NCBI GenBank assembly: GCA_963787895.1
Contig: CAWBEX010000007.1
Location: forward strand, 620,001 to 684,000
DNA length: 64,000 nucleotides
From: Anderseniella sp963787895
GTDB lineage: Bacteria > Pseudomonadota > Alphaproteobacteria > Rhizobiales > Aestuariivirgaceae
Reading direction: 5' to 3'
Shown here: positions 33,617-41,762 of the stretch, one piece after another
Layout: every line of letters begins with the position of its first letter
Position numbering within the stretch: position 1 is the first letter of the stretch
Translations under genes and position numbers: made by a program
The notes under the pieces: model-generated
The model's database searches: none
The model's input: the letters and a program-made list of their open reading frames with translations, nothing else
What the model was told of the DNA's origin: nothing

Positions 33617-34738
33617 TTACTTCTTCAGGCCGTCAACGTAGGCCTTGCCAAGCGCCGCGTTGGATGCTTGAGCACCAGCCCAGAACGGAACGGCAATTGC
33701 AGCAAATTCCTTCTGGCTGTCATACACCGTCTTGAAGAACGCGTTTTCAGCAGCGTTCTTCTCCAGCAGTGCCTTTGCAGCATTCATGTAGGCCGGGAAG
33801 TAGTCAGCAGGGGTGTCATGCAGAATGACACCATCTTCTTCCACGAGCTTTTTCAGCGCCTTGCCGTTTTCCCAGATACGGTACGACATGGCCTTGGACA
33901 GCGATGCATTTGCTGCAACTTCCAGTGCCTTCTTCTGGTGATCAGTCATGCCGTTGTAGACATCACCATTGATGTACATGTCTGCGTTCACCACAACCTG
34001 GTGCAGACCCTGCAGATAGTAATGCTTCAGCACCTTCTGGAAACCGAACACGGAGTCAGGCTTCGGACAGCACCATTCGGCTGCATCGATCGTGCCTTTT
34101 TCGAGTGCTGGCAGAATGTCACCACCACCCATGGCAACGGACGCTACGCCGATATCATTGTACGCCTGGCCAGGAATGCCTGGAGGTGTACGGAAGCGGT
34201 ATTTGCGGAAGTCGTCCATGGAAGCAATCGGCTCCTTGAACCAGCCAAGCGCTTCTGGGCCAACAGGCTGCAGCATGAAACCTTTCACGTTGACGCCCAT
34301 TTCCTTCCACAACTGGTCATACAGTTCCTTGCCACCGGCAAACTGGAACCATGACAGGAAGGCGATGTTGTCCATGCCGATACCACCACCAGCTGGCGGT
34401 GAACCGAACAGGGCTGCTGCTGGGTGCTTGCCGGACCAGTAGTGTGTCCATGCAAAACCACCTTCAACGAGGCCCTTGTCGACTGCGTCAAGCACTTCCT
34501 TCACGCCGACAACGGCACCTGCTGGCAGCACTTCGATGGTAACTGGATCGTCCTTGGTCAATGCCAGCACGTCAGCTGCGAAATCTTTCAGCATTGTCAC
34601 TTCATCAGCTTCAGCAGAAATAACTGACTGTATACGGATCGTGACTGGTTCAGCGTTGGCAATTTGCGGAGCAGCTGCTGCGGTTGCCATTAGTGCGACA
34701 CCGGCTGTTGCCTGTATCATCTTTTTCAAAATCGACAT
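33617..34738 (-). CDS. dctP: TRAP transporter substrate-binding protein, DctP family
   Basis: The 373-residue precursor has a signal peptide (1-29, ending QIANA). It has the DctP fold: IRIQSVISAEADEVTMLKDFA, VLPAGAVVGVKEVLDAVDKGLVEGG, the ligand-Arg region KYRFRTPPGIPGQAYNDIG, and ALEKGTIDAAEWCCPKPD. The pattern is nearest the TakP-like group that binds 2-oxo or other carboxylates. GGGAGGAAC precedes the ATG. It works with the fused permease downstream. The coupled GMC oxidoreductase and TerC genes upstream share the strand. Confidence 0.9.
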   Translation of the reverse strand: MSILKKMIQATAGVALMATAAAAPQIANAEPVTIRIQSVISAEADEVTMLKDFAADVLALTKDDPVTIEVLPAGAVVGVKEVLDAVDKGLVEGGFAWTHYWSGKHPAAALFGSPPAGGGIGMDNIAFLSWFQFAGGKELYDQLWKEMGVNVKGFMLQPVGPEALGWFKEPIASMDDFRKYRFRTPPGIPGQAYNDIGVASVAMGGGDILPALEKGTIDAAEWCCPKPDSVFGFQKVLKHYYLQGLHQVVVNADMYINGDVYNGMTDHQKKALEVAANASLSKAMSYRIWENGKALKKLVEEDGVILHDTPADYFPAYMNAAKALLEKNAAENAFFKTVYDSQKEFAAIAVPFWAGAQASNAALGKAYVDGLKK

Positions 34739-34811
34739 GGTGTTCCTCCCTTTTGTCGTTCCTCATTTAAAAAGTCTGGCAGTGACCGTGTAAATTCGAT
34801 CAATGCCTTGC

Positions 34812-34857
34812 TTGTCTGGTCTTTGGACTGCTTCAAAACAGTCCCAGGGCCAGACAA
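34812..34857 (-). terminator. Long imperfect hairpin between terC-like and dctP genes
   Basis: TTGTCTGG and CCAGACAA, then GGACTG and CAGTCC, pair in one about 19-bp imperfect stem around an 8-base loop. It lies 14 bp after the TerC stop and 74 bp before the dctP start. No clear U-tract is seen; it could be a terminator or a processing site. Confidence 0.5.
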
Positions 34858-34871
34858 CCTGTCAAACTTGT

Positions 34872-35513
34872 TCACGCCACACCCATAAGTTTGAGTATGC
34901 CATAAGCGGGGTCGAGCAGACCCCGGTACATCATTTCGCCTGCAACGTACAAAAGCACGGCAAGGCCGAGCCACGATATCCATGGATGCCGGGTCAGCAA
35001 TTTCATGATCAGCGTTGCAGCAAAAGCCATTAGCAGGATCGCAAGTCCCAGTCCGAACACCAGCTTCGTGGTGTCACCATCAGCGATGGCTGCGACCGCA
35101 AGTACGTTGTCCAGGGACATGGAAACGTCAGCCAGCGTAATCGAGAACAAGGCAGAAATCAGGGTGCGTCTCGGTGGGCCGGTGTAGCCGCGTTCCTCAT
35201 CTTCCGCAATCTCCATTGCCTCGGCCGCGCGCGCTTCCTGGCCTTCCCGCAGCTCCCCGTACAGACGCCAGCAGACCCAGAAGAGAAGGCTTGCGCCAAA
35301 GAAAAGTATGCCGGGTATGATCAGCAGCTTTGTAGCAACGACAGCAAAGATGATGCGCAGCAAAGCCGCAATGATCATGCCAAACAGAATGGCCTTCTTG
35401 CGCAGCTCTGGCGCAAGTCCGGCTGCAGCCATGCCGATGATGAGCGCATTGTCGCCTGACAGGATTATGTCAGCGATTACGATCTGCCCAAAGTCCACAA
35501 TGTGCTCCAGCAT
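34872..35513 (-). CDS. TerC/YkoY-family integral membrane protein
   Basis: The 213-residue protein has seven predicted helices and the TerC motif pairs IILSGDNALIIGMA and LADVSMSLDNVLAVAAIA, whose Asp residues line a metal site. Family members export manganese or are linked to metal homeostasis and membrane-protein metalation. The ATG shares one base with the stop of the GMC oxidoreductase gene (TAATG), so translation is reinitiated directly. That coupling to an oxidoreductase is unusual. An acidic cytoplasmic loop (AMEIAEDEERGY) lies mid-protein. Confidence 0.88.
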   Translation of the reverse strand: MLEHIVDFGQIVIADIILSGDNALIIGMAAAGLAPELRKKAILFGMIIAALLRIIFAVVATKLLIIPGILFFGASLLFWVCWRLYGELREGQEARAAEAMEIAEDEERGYTGPPRRTLISALFSITLADVSMSLDNVLAVAAIADGDTTKLVFGLGLAILLMAFAATLIMKLLTRHPWISWLGLAVLLYVAGEMMYRGLLDPAYGILKLMGVA

Positions 35514-37117
35514 TATCGAGCATCCTCCACGATCATGTCGCTCACCTTTTCGCCAATCATGATTGCTGGAGCGTTCGTATTGCCCGACACGATCTGTGGC
35601 ATGATCGAACAATCGGCCACGCGAAGATTGCTAACCCCGCGAAGTCTCAGCCTCTCGTCCACTACGGCCATCTTGTCAGTGGCGGGGCCCATCTTGCAAG
35701 TGCCCGTAGGGTGGTAGATCGTGGTTGCCGTGTCGCGAGCCCAGTTCAGTATGGCGTCATGATCGTCATCGGCAATTGACCGACCCGGCGCATGCTCTTC
35801 CGTAATCACGTCCGCGACAGGCTTCTGCCGGCAAATTTGTCGGGCAATTCTGATGCCGTCGACGATTGTCTGCTGGTCCACCGCCGTGGATAGATAGTTA
35901 GGGTAAATGAACGGATGATCTTCAGGCTGTGCTGACTTCAGCAGGATCTCCCCCTTGCTCTCCGGGCGCAGTTGCAGCACCGAAGCGGTAAATGCGTCGA
36001 ACAAGTGGGTTCCGGTGGTCGGGTTGTCGGCGCTGAACGGCTGGATATGGAACTGGATGTCAGGTGTTTCCAGCTCTGGTCGCGTTTTGAGATAGCCTGT
36101 GCCAAGACTGGCTGCCATGGTCATGGGCCCGGTCTGCTTCAGCGCATATTCAAAGGCGATTTTGGCCTGGTTCCACAGGCCGCGTGTACGTGTGTTGATC
36201 GTTGGAACCGAGCACTTGAATACCGGTCGTGCCTGCAGGTGGTCTTGCAGGTTCTTGCCCATGCCGGGGCTGTCTTGCAGCAAATCAATGCCATGCTCTG
36301 ACAGGTGGTTTCCTGGGCCGAAACCGGACAGCATCAGGATTTGCGGAGAGCCTATTGCACCGGCTGAAAGAATGACCTCGTTACGCGCGCTGATGGTGAA
36401 CGGCTGTCCGCCCCGAATGCCAGATATGCCAGTGGCGCGCTTGTTGCCGTCGAACAGAACTTTGCTGGTCAGCACATTGGTGAAGATTTCAATGTTCTTG
36501 CGGTTGCGGATTGGCTTCAGATAGGCTTTGGCAGATGAACAGCGCAGGCCGTTGCGGGCAGTCAATTGAAAATAACCAACGCCATATTGATCAGCGCCAT
36601 TGTAATCCTTGTTGTAGGGGTAGCCCGCATTCTGCGCCGCCTTGACCCAGGCGTCGACAATTTTCCAGGACTTGCGTGAATGTGTAACGGACAGGGGCCC
36701 GCCGCCGCCGCGAAGATCGCTCTCGCCGTCTTCCCAGTTCTCTGACCGCTTGAAGTACGGCAGGACATCCTGCCAGGACCACCCGGTGTTGCCCAGTTGG
36801 CGCCAGTGATCATAGTCCTGCGCCTGCCCGCGCACATACAGCAGCCCGTTGATCGAGCTGGACCCGCCCAGCGTCTTGCCGCGCGGCCAGTTCAGCTCAC
36901 GTCCATTCAAACCCGGGTCGGCCTGGGTGCGGTACATCCAGTTGAGGGCCGGGTTCTTGATGGTCTTGAAATAACCGACTGGAATATGAATCCAGGGCGA
37001 AGTGTCTCGCCCACCCGCCTCAACAAGGGCGACTGTGACATTTGGATTGGACGACAACCGGTGTGCAATGGCGCACCCGGCTGACCCAGCTCCTACAATC
37101 ACGAAGTCAAACTCCAA
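35513..37117 (-). CDS. GMC-family FAD oxidoreductase (choline/alcohol dehydrogenase type)
   Basis: The 534-residue flavoprotein has the ADP-binding start FDFVIVGAGSAGCAIAHRLS. GMC signature 1 is RGKTLGGSSSINGLLYVRG, and signature 2 is in VILSAGAIGSPQILMLSGFG. The catalytic His region is YHPTGTCKMGP, with a second site in SGNTNAPAIMIGEK. It oxidises a primary alcohol such as choline, a polyol or a glycol ether. The TTG start has GGGGTGG just upstream; no better start exists. It is divergent from an IclR regulator, which probably controls it. Confidence 0.88.
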   Translation of the reverse strand: MEFDFVIVGAGSAGCAIAHRLSSNPNVTVALVEAGGRDTSPWIHIPVGYFKTIKNPALNWMYRTQADPGLNGRELNWPRGKTLGGSSSINGLLYVRGQAQDYDHWRQLGNTGWSWQDVLPYFKRSENWEDGESDLRGGGGPLSVTHSRKSWKIVDAWVKAAQNAGYPYNKDYNGADQYGVGYFQLTARNGLRCSSAKAYLKPIRNRKNIEIFTNVLTSKVLFDGNKRATGISGIRGGQPFTISARNEVILSAGAIGSPQILMLSGFGPGNHLSEHGIDLLQDSPGMGKNLQDHLQARPVFKCSVPTINTRTRGLWNQAKIAFEYALKQTGPMTMAASLGTGYLKTRPELETPDIQFHIQPFSADNPTTGTHLFDAFTASVLQLRPESKGEILLKSAQPEDHPFIYPNYLSTAVDQQTIVDGIRIARQICRQKPVADVITEEHAPGRSIADDDHDAILNWARDTATTIYHPTGTCKMGPATDKMAVVDERLRLRGVSNLRVADCSIMPQIVSGNTNAPAIMIGEKVSDMIVEDAR

Positions 37118-37172
37118 CTTCCACCCCGTTCAAAAAATGAGACTTTTATTATTGTTTTTTATATAAAGATCA

Positions 37173-37205
37173 TTAAACTGGCACTTTCGCAAGTCGAAAG
37201 TTTAA
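37173..37205. promoter_or_regulatory. Nested inverted repeats in the GMC/IclR divergent promoter
   Basis: ACTTTCG-CAAGT-CGAAAGT (37183-37201) is a perfect 7/7 inverted repeat. It is flanked by TTAAACT (37173) and AGTTTAA (ending 37205), which also pair. It lies in the AT-rich 141-bp gap between the GMC oxidoreductase and the IclR gene, and is the best candidate for the IclR operator. Confidence 0.55.
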
Positions 37206-37258
37206 CAGATTGTAATCTGCTGCAGCGTCCAGGCCATTGCTTGACAGGGAAAAGTGAA

Positions 37259-38047
37259 ATGATTTCAGAGCGAAGTGCCGATGAGCAGGCTGAAGCAGAC
37301 AGGGTACCAACAAATTTGCGTCTGTTGATGATCGCTGAGATTCTTGCTGAAGCGGGCAGACCTCTGACCCCAAGCGAAATCAATCAGCGGCTCGGCCTTC
37401 CCAAGCCATCCATACATCGGCTTTGCCAGACAATGCTGCAGGAAGGCTTTCTCATTCGCGATTCTGACCATCGGCGGCTGCGTCCGGCGCGCCGGATGCG
37501 CAGAATGGCCGCTGGCTTGATGGGCGCTGGTGAAACCTCGATTATCCGCCATCAGATACTCAAGGAGATTGCGGGCAAGGTTGCCGAAACTGTCAACCTG
37601 GTGGTGCCTGAAGAATCCGGCATGTGCTACATCGACAGGGTGGAAACTGAGTGGCCATTCCGTATCCAGCTGCCGGTTGGCAGCAACGTGCCGTTTCATT
37701 GCACCGCAAGCGGCAAGACATACCTTGCAAGTTTGCCCCGGCAACGGCGAATCCAGTTTGTCGAATTGCTGGAACTCAAGGCAATGACACCCAACACTTT
37801 GAGCTCACCTGAGGCATTGCTGAAAGAACTGGAGGATGTTGTTCAAAAGGGATACTCGATTGACAATGAAGAATTCATGCAAGGCATGGTGGCAGTCGCA
37901 GTGCCGGTCTACCTGCCTGACAACCGTTACTTCGGTGCGCTTGCCTATCATGGTCCAAGTGTAAGAATGCGGCTTGAGGATGCTCCGCAGTTCATTCCAG
38001 TCCTCAAGGAAGGGGTTTCAAAACTCCTGAATGTACTGTTTGATTGA
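37259..38047 (+). CDS. IclR-family transcriptional regulator
   Basis: The 262-residue protein has an N-terminal winged helix (LTPSEINQRLGLPKPSIHRLCQTMLQEGFL, about residues 36-65) and the IclR effector domain, with VNLVVPEESGMCYIDRVE, VPFHCTASGKTYLA and GYSIDNEEFMQGMVAVAVPV. AGGGA lies 8 bp before ATG 37259; a TTG at 37241 is less likely. It is divergent from the GMC-terC operon and 44 bp upstream of aguA. It could regulate either, or both directions. Confidence 0.88.
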   Translation: MISERSADEQAEADRVPTNLRLLMIAEILAEAGRPLTPSEINQRLGLPKPSIHRLCQTMLQEGFLIRDSDHRRLRPARRMRRMAAGLMGAGETSIIRHQILKEIAGKVAETVNLVVPEESGMCYIDRVETEWPFRIQLPVGSNVPFHCTASGKTYLASLPRQRRIQFVELLELKAMTPNTLSSPEALLKELEDVVQKGYSIDNEEFMQGMVAVAVPVYLPDNRYFGALAYHGPSVRMRLEDAPQFIPVLKEGVSKLLNVLFD

Positions 38048-38091
38048 GACCCGCGCCGAATGAGCTTTAACCCAACACTGGATGGAATGAG

Positions 38092-39123
38092 ATGACCTGG
38101 AGAATGCCGCCCGAATGGGAGCCGCACAAGAGAACGTGGATGGGTTGGCCCGTAAATCCGGAAACCATCGAGTTTGTTGGCAGCAAGGTTGCGGCCTATA
38201 AGGCATGGGCTGAAGTCGCCAATACAATATCTCGGTTCGAGCCCGTCACCATGGTGTGTGATGCCGGAGAGACTGCTACCGCCCGCAAGTACCTTGGCGA
38301 CAATGTCGAGGTGGTGGAGCGCGAGCTGGGCGACAGCTGGATGCGCGACTGCGGGCCAACCTTCGTGACCAATGAAGCTGGTGAACTCGGTGCGGTTGAC
38401 TGGACATTCAATGGCTGGGGAGGGCGGACATTTCCACACCGCTCGGCTGATGCACTGATCGCGCGCTTTGTTGCTGAAAAAACTGGTGCTGTGCACCTGC
38501 CATCGAAGTTGGTGAATGAAGGCGGCGGCATTCACGTTGACGGCGAGGGCACATTGTTGCTGACCGAGACAGTGCAGCTCAATCGCAACCGCAACCCAAG
38601 CTGGACACGCGCCGAGGTGGAAGCAGAGCTGCATTCGAAGCTGGGTACCAAGAAGGCGATTTGGATGCCACGGGGCGTTGTGTCCGATACATCAGAGTTT
38701 GGAACGGATGGTCATGTGGATACGCTTGCCTGCTTCGTGAAGCCTGGCGTGGTCGTGGTGCACGGACAAACTGACCCTGATCACCCGGATTTCGAGACTG
38801 CCAGGGAGATTGAAGCCATCATGCGCGCCGAAACAGATGCGCGCGGACGAAAGATGGAGGTCATTGTGCTGGATGCACCGCAAGAGATTTATGAGAAAGG
38901 CGAGCCGCTGTCGTGTTCCTATGTGAACTTCTCGTTCGTCAACGGCGGTGTAGTGCTGTGTGCATTCAACGACCCGCAGGACGGCGTAGTGGCAGACCAG
39001 TTTCGTCGTCTTTTCAATGATCGTGAAGTGGTGTCGGTGCCTGCAATCGACATTTTCAAGGGCGGCGGCGGAGTGCACTGCATTACCCAGCAGGAGCCGC
39101 TATGCATGTCAAACGGAGGTTAG
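38092..39123 (+). CDS. aguA: Agmatine deiminase
   Basis: The 343-residue pentein-fold enzyme shows the AguA motifs: EPHKRTWMGWP at the N-terminus, DSWMRDCGPTF (substrate carboxyl/Asp), GGGIHVDGEG, FGTDGHVDT and the catalytic cysteine in GGGVHCITQQ. It hydrolyses agmatine to N-carbamoylputrescine and ammonia. N-carbamoylputrescine amidase follows after 6 bp, so the two steps to putrescine are in one operon. Length is normal for the family. Confidence 0.94.
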   Translation: MTWRMPPEWEPHKRTWMGWPVNPETIEFVGSKVAAYKAWAEVANTISRFEPVTMVCDAGETATARKYLGDNVEVVERELGDSWMRDCGPTFVTNEAGELGAVDWTFNGWGGRTFPHRSADALIARFVAEKTGAVHLPSKLVNEGGGIHVDGEGTLLLTETVQLNRNRNPSWTRAEVEAELHSKLGTKKAIWMPRGVVSDTSEFGTDGHVDTLACFVKPGVVVVHGQTDPDHPDFETAREIEAIMRAETDARGRKMEVIVLDAPQEIYEKGEPLSCSYVNFSFVNGGVVLCAFNDPQDGVVADQFRRLFNDREVVSVPAIDIFKGGGGVHCITQQEPLCMSNGG

Positions 39124-39129
39124 GTCCCC

Positions 39130-40029
39130 ATGCGCAATGTAACTGTTGCGGCCACGCAAATGGCCTGCACCGATGTGGTGAAAGAAAATGTCGAGCGCGG
39201 CGAAAAGCTGGTTCGTGAGGCGCACAAACAAGGTGCCAACATTATCCTGCTGCAGGAATTGTTTGAAGGCTACTATTTCTGCCAGGATGAACTCCCGGAA
39301 TTCTACAAGCGCGCGCTGCCTGCCAAAGGTCACCCCACCATTGAACACTTCAAGGGTGTTGCCAGGGAACTGGGAGTGGTGCTGCCAGTGTCGTTCTACG
39401 AGGAGGCGGGCAATGCACGCTTCAACTCCATCGCCATAATTGATGCCGACGGCAAGAATCTCGGCATCTACCGCAAGACCCACATTCCGCACGGGTCCGG
39501 CTACCAGGAAAAATACTACTTTTCGCCCGGAGACACCGGATTCAAGGTCTGGGACACTGCCTTTGGCTGCATTGGTGTCGGTATCTGCTGGGATCAGTGG
39601 TTTCCTGAAACAGCGCGCTCCATGGCACTGATGGGGGCTGAAGTCCTGTTCTTTCCTACCGCCATCGGATCAGAGCTGCTGGACCCGGACTGGGACTCTG
39701 CCGGTCACTGGCAGCGCGTGCAGCAAGGCCATGCCGGTGCCAACCTGATGCCGCTTGTCGCGTCAAACCGCACAGGAACCGAACCCGGCCGTAAAGGCAC
39801 CGAGATGACATTCTACGGTTCCTCGTTCATCGCCGATTTTACTGGCGAGAAACTGGCTGAGGCCAATCGTACGGACGAGACCGTGCTGACCCAGACATTC
39901 GACCTTGATGACCTGAAAGAAAAGCGCAGTTACTGGGGCATCTTCCGCGACCGTCGGCCGGAGGTCTACGACAAGGTCATGTCGCTTGACGGCAAGGCTT
40001 CGGTCTTTGGGCGTGAATCATTCGAGTAA
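39130..40029 (+). CDS. aguB: N-carbamoylputrescine amidase
   Basis: The 299-residue nitrilase-superfamily enzyme has the Glu-Lys-Cys triad in LLQELFEGYYFCQ, GIYRKTHIPHG and GVGICWDQWFPE. The HPTIEHFKGVARELGVVLPVSF stretch and C-terminal LKEKRSYWGIFRDRRPE match the AguB subfamily. It converts N-carbamoylputrescine to putrescine, CO2 and ammonia, completing the AguA reaction. The ribosome site lies at the 3-prime end of aguA. It ends 22 bp from the convergent TetR gene. Confidence 0.94.
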   Translation: MRNVTVAATQMACTDVVKENVERGEKLVREAHKQGANIILLQELFEGYYFCQDELPEFYKRALPAKGHPTIEHFKGVARELGVVLPVSFYEEAGNARFNSIAIIDADGKNLGIYRKTHIPHGSGYQEKYYFSPGDTGFKVWDTAFGCIGVGICWDQWFPETARSMALMGAEVLFFPTAIGSELLDPDWDSAGHWQRVQQGHAGANLMPLVASNRTGTEPGRKGTEMTFYGSSFIADFTGEKLAEANRTDETVLTQTFDLDDLKEKRSYWGIFRDRRPEVYDKVMSLDGKASVFGRESFE

Positions 40030-40051
40030 CGGACAGGTTGAAATCGGCACT

Positions 40052-40678
40052 TCATTGAGAAGGCGTCTGTTGCAGCCCTGTAAGAGTTGCCTGCACCAGC
40101 AGTTTCACTTGCGCAACCAGTTGTTCTTGCGGAACCGCAAAGAAGAAGCCCTGAAGGCCCAGTGACACCACGCCATGTACGGCACTGAACAGCAACCCTG
40201 CCAGTTGCCACAATTCATCATCAGGTGTCGCGGGCATCAACCGCTTCAATGATTTGACGATGTGGCCAATCAGCCGGACGTGTTCGTCCAGGTGCCAACT
40301 TGGAATGTCACGGTTGATGCGCTCACCGTGCTCGAACAGGGCAGACCAGGCATTGGTGTGCTCCACCGCAAACTGACAGTAGGCCTGCGCCAGTTTCACC
40401 AGGCACTCTTCGGCATCACCTGCTGCATTTGCTGATGGAGTGAAAGCGGCAATGGTGTTGTCGAGCCGGGTGAGTGTGCGTGAATTCACGGAGACTATCA
40501 CTTCGTCAATGTCTTCAAAGACATTGTAGATGGCACCCACCGAGCAGCCCGCCCGCTCGGCCAGTGCACGCGCGGCAACTGCCGCCAGGCCTTCCGCCCG
40601 CAACAGGTCTTCCGCCGCATCAATGAGCTCCAGCCGCAACTTGTGACGGCGCTCTGTGGTTTTTGAGCCGGTAACCAA
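40052..40678 (-). CDS. TetR-family repressor
   Basis: The 208-residue protein has an N-terminal HTH at about residues 14-60 (LIDAAEDLLRAEGLAAVAARALAERAG, then VGAIYNVFEDIDEVI). The C-terminal half is a WHG/TetR-C-type dimerisation and ligand domain. The TTG start has AAGGAAAGG about 8 bp upstream. It is divergent from the hydrolase/acyltransferase operon, with three copies of one 15-bp inverted repeat between them, so it very likely represses both itself and that operon. Confidence 0.9.
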   Translation of the reverse strand: MVTGSKTTERRHKLRLELIDAAEDLLRAEGLAAVAARALAERAGCSVGAIYNVFEDIDEVIVSVNSRTLTRLDNTIAAFTPSANAAGDAEECLVKLAQAYCQFAVEHTNAWSALFEHGERINRDIPSWHLDEHVRLIGHIVKSLKRLMPATPDDELWQLAGLLFSAVHGVVSLGLQGFFFAVPQEQLVAQVKLLVQATLTGLQQTPSQ

Positions 40679-40691
40679 TTCAAACCTTTCC

Positions 40692-40765
40692 TTGAACGCC
40701 GTTCACAATAGTTCTTGAACAACGTTCACGCAAGTGCTATCTGTAATTTTGTGAACATTGTTCAA
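40692..40765. promoter_or_regulatory. Three TetR operators, consensus TTGAAC-N3-GTTCAC
   Basis: Copies lie at 40692-40706 (TTGAACGCCGTTCAC), 40715-40729 (TTGAACAACGTTCAC) and 40751-40765 (GTGAACATTGTTCAA, the reverse orientation). Only the three central bases differ. Start-to-start spacing is 23 and 36 bp. The first adjoins the tetR ribosome site and the third lies 19 bp before the hydrolase start. This arrangement indicates autoregulation plus control of the divergent operon. Confidence 0.88.
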
Positions 40766-40784
40766 TAACAGGAAAGGGTACGCC

Positions 40785-41762
40785 ATGCTGTGCAAGAGAC
40801 CGCAAGGACTGGACCAGGTGAAATCCATATCCGGCATACTGAGCGGGTTCGGCCTTTGTGTTGTTGTACTGGGTGTCCTGTTCACCATGGCGTGTCTGTC
40901 ATCGGCAGCAACCCGCCCGATGCCCAACCTTGCAATGCCCACTCTGGGTGGGGTGCAATTCTGGCGGGATGAAAAAATCGCTGGAGGATGGCGACTGCAA
41001 TGCCATGTCTGGACACATCACTGCCGGTTGCTGGATCGCAATAATGTCCGCCGTGCATGGGGCAGCTTCGCTGGCTGTGACAATGCCATGTGGCCAATTC
41101 GAACGCCGCCTTCGCAGCGCGGGATGGTGTTGCTGGTTCATGGCATTGCGCGGGGGCCGGGTACGTTTGGCAATTTGCCTCAACGGCTGCGGGAGCAGGG
41201 TTTTGATGCGGTTGCGATAAGCTATCCTTCAACGCGCGGATCGCTTGAGAGCCACGCCAATCAGATAAAGCGCATCATTCGGCGCATGCCTTATGGCAGG
41301 AAGGTGTCTTTCGTCACGCACTCGATGGGCGCGCTTGTAGTGCGCGAAATGAACACTGGCAATCAGCACTGGCGTCAGGGCATGCACGTTGGCCGGATTG
41401 TGATGATTGCACCGCCCAACCAGGGCTCGGCCGTTGCAGAATTCCTGAAAGACAATCTCCTCTACAGGTTGCTGTACGGAAAAGCCGGACAAGCCCTGGT
41501 ACCGTCACATGTGACGAAGTTGGCTGTGCCCGATGTACCGTTCGCAATCATTGCGGGAGGCAAGGGTGACGGCAAAGGATATAATCCATGGCTGCCGGGT
41601 GATGATGACGGTACGGTGTCCGTTGAAGAATCACAATGGGCAGGCGCAGCAGACAGCCTGGTGCTGCCGGGCCTTCACGGGTTTATCGCAAAGTCGGATG
41701 CAGTAGTGCCACCAGTTGTGGCGTTCCTGGCTACAGGCCGGTTTGGAGATGACGATGAATAA
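40785..41762 (+). CDS. Exported or membrane-anchored alpha/beta hydrolase, lipase-like
   Basis: The 325-residue protein has an N-terminal hydrophobic segment (about residues 20-42) that would anchor or export it. Six cysteines are scattered through the first 105 residues. The hydrolase core starts with GMVLLVHGIARGPGTFGNLPQRL (oxyanion HG). It has a nucleophile elbow VTHSMGALV (S in the PGAP1/triacylglycerol lipase style GHSxG variant, here T-H-S-M-G), and a late LPGLHGFI His. AGGAAAGG precedes the ATG. The stop overlaps the following acyltransferase fusion by 8 bp, so lipid ester cleavage and re-acylation appear linked. Confidence 0.83.
   Translation: MLCKRPQGLDQVKSISGILSGFGLCVVVLGVLFTMACLSSAATRPMPNLAMPTLGGVQFWRDEKIAGGWRLQCHVWTHHCRLLDRNNVRRAWGSFAGCDNAMWPIRTPPSQRGMVLLVHGIARGPGTFGNLPQRLREQGFDAVAISYPSTRGSLESHANQIKRIIRRMPYGRKVSFVTHSMGALVVREMNTGNQHWRQGMHVGRIVMIAPPNQGSAVAEFLKDNLLYRLLYGKAGQALVPSHVTKLAVPDVPFAIIAGGKGDGKGYNPWLPGDDDGTVSVEESQWAGAADSLVLPGLHGFIAKSDAVVPPVVAFLATGRFGDDDE

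Noticed and set aside
37161..37170. ATATAAAGAT half-site identical to one arm of the metF palindrome
   Set aside because: The other arm is absent (CATTAAACTG), and the region is AT-rich, so chance is the better explanation.
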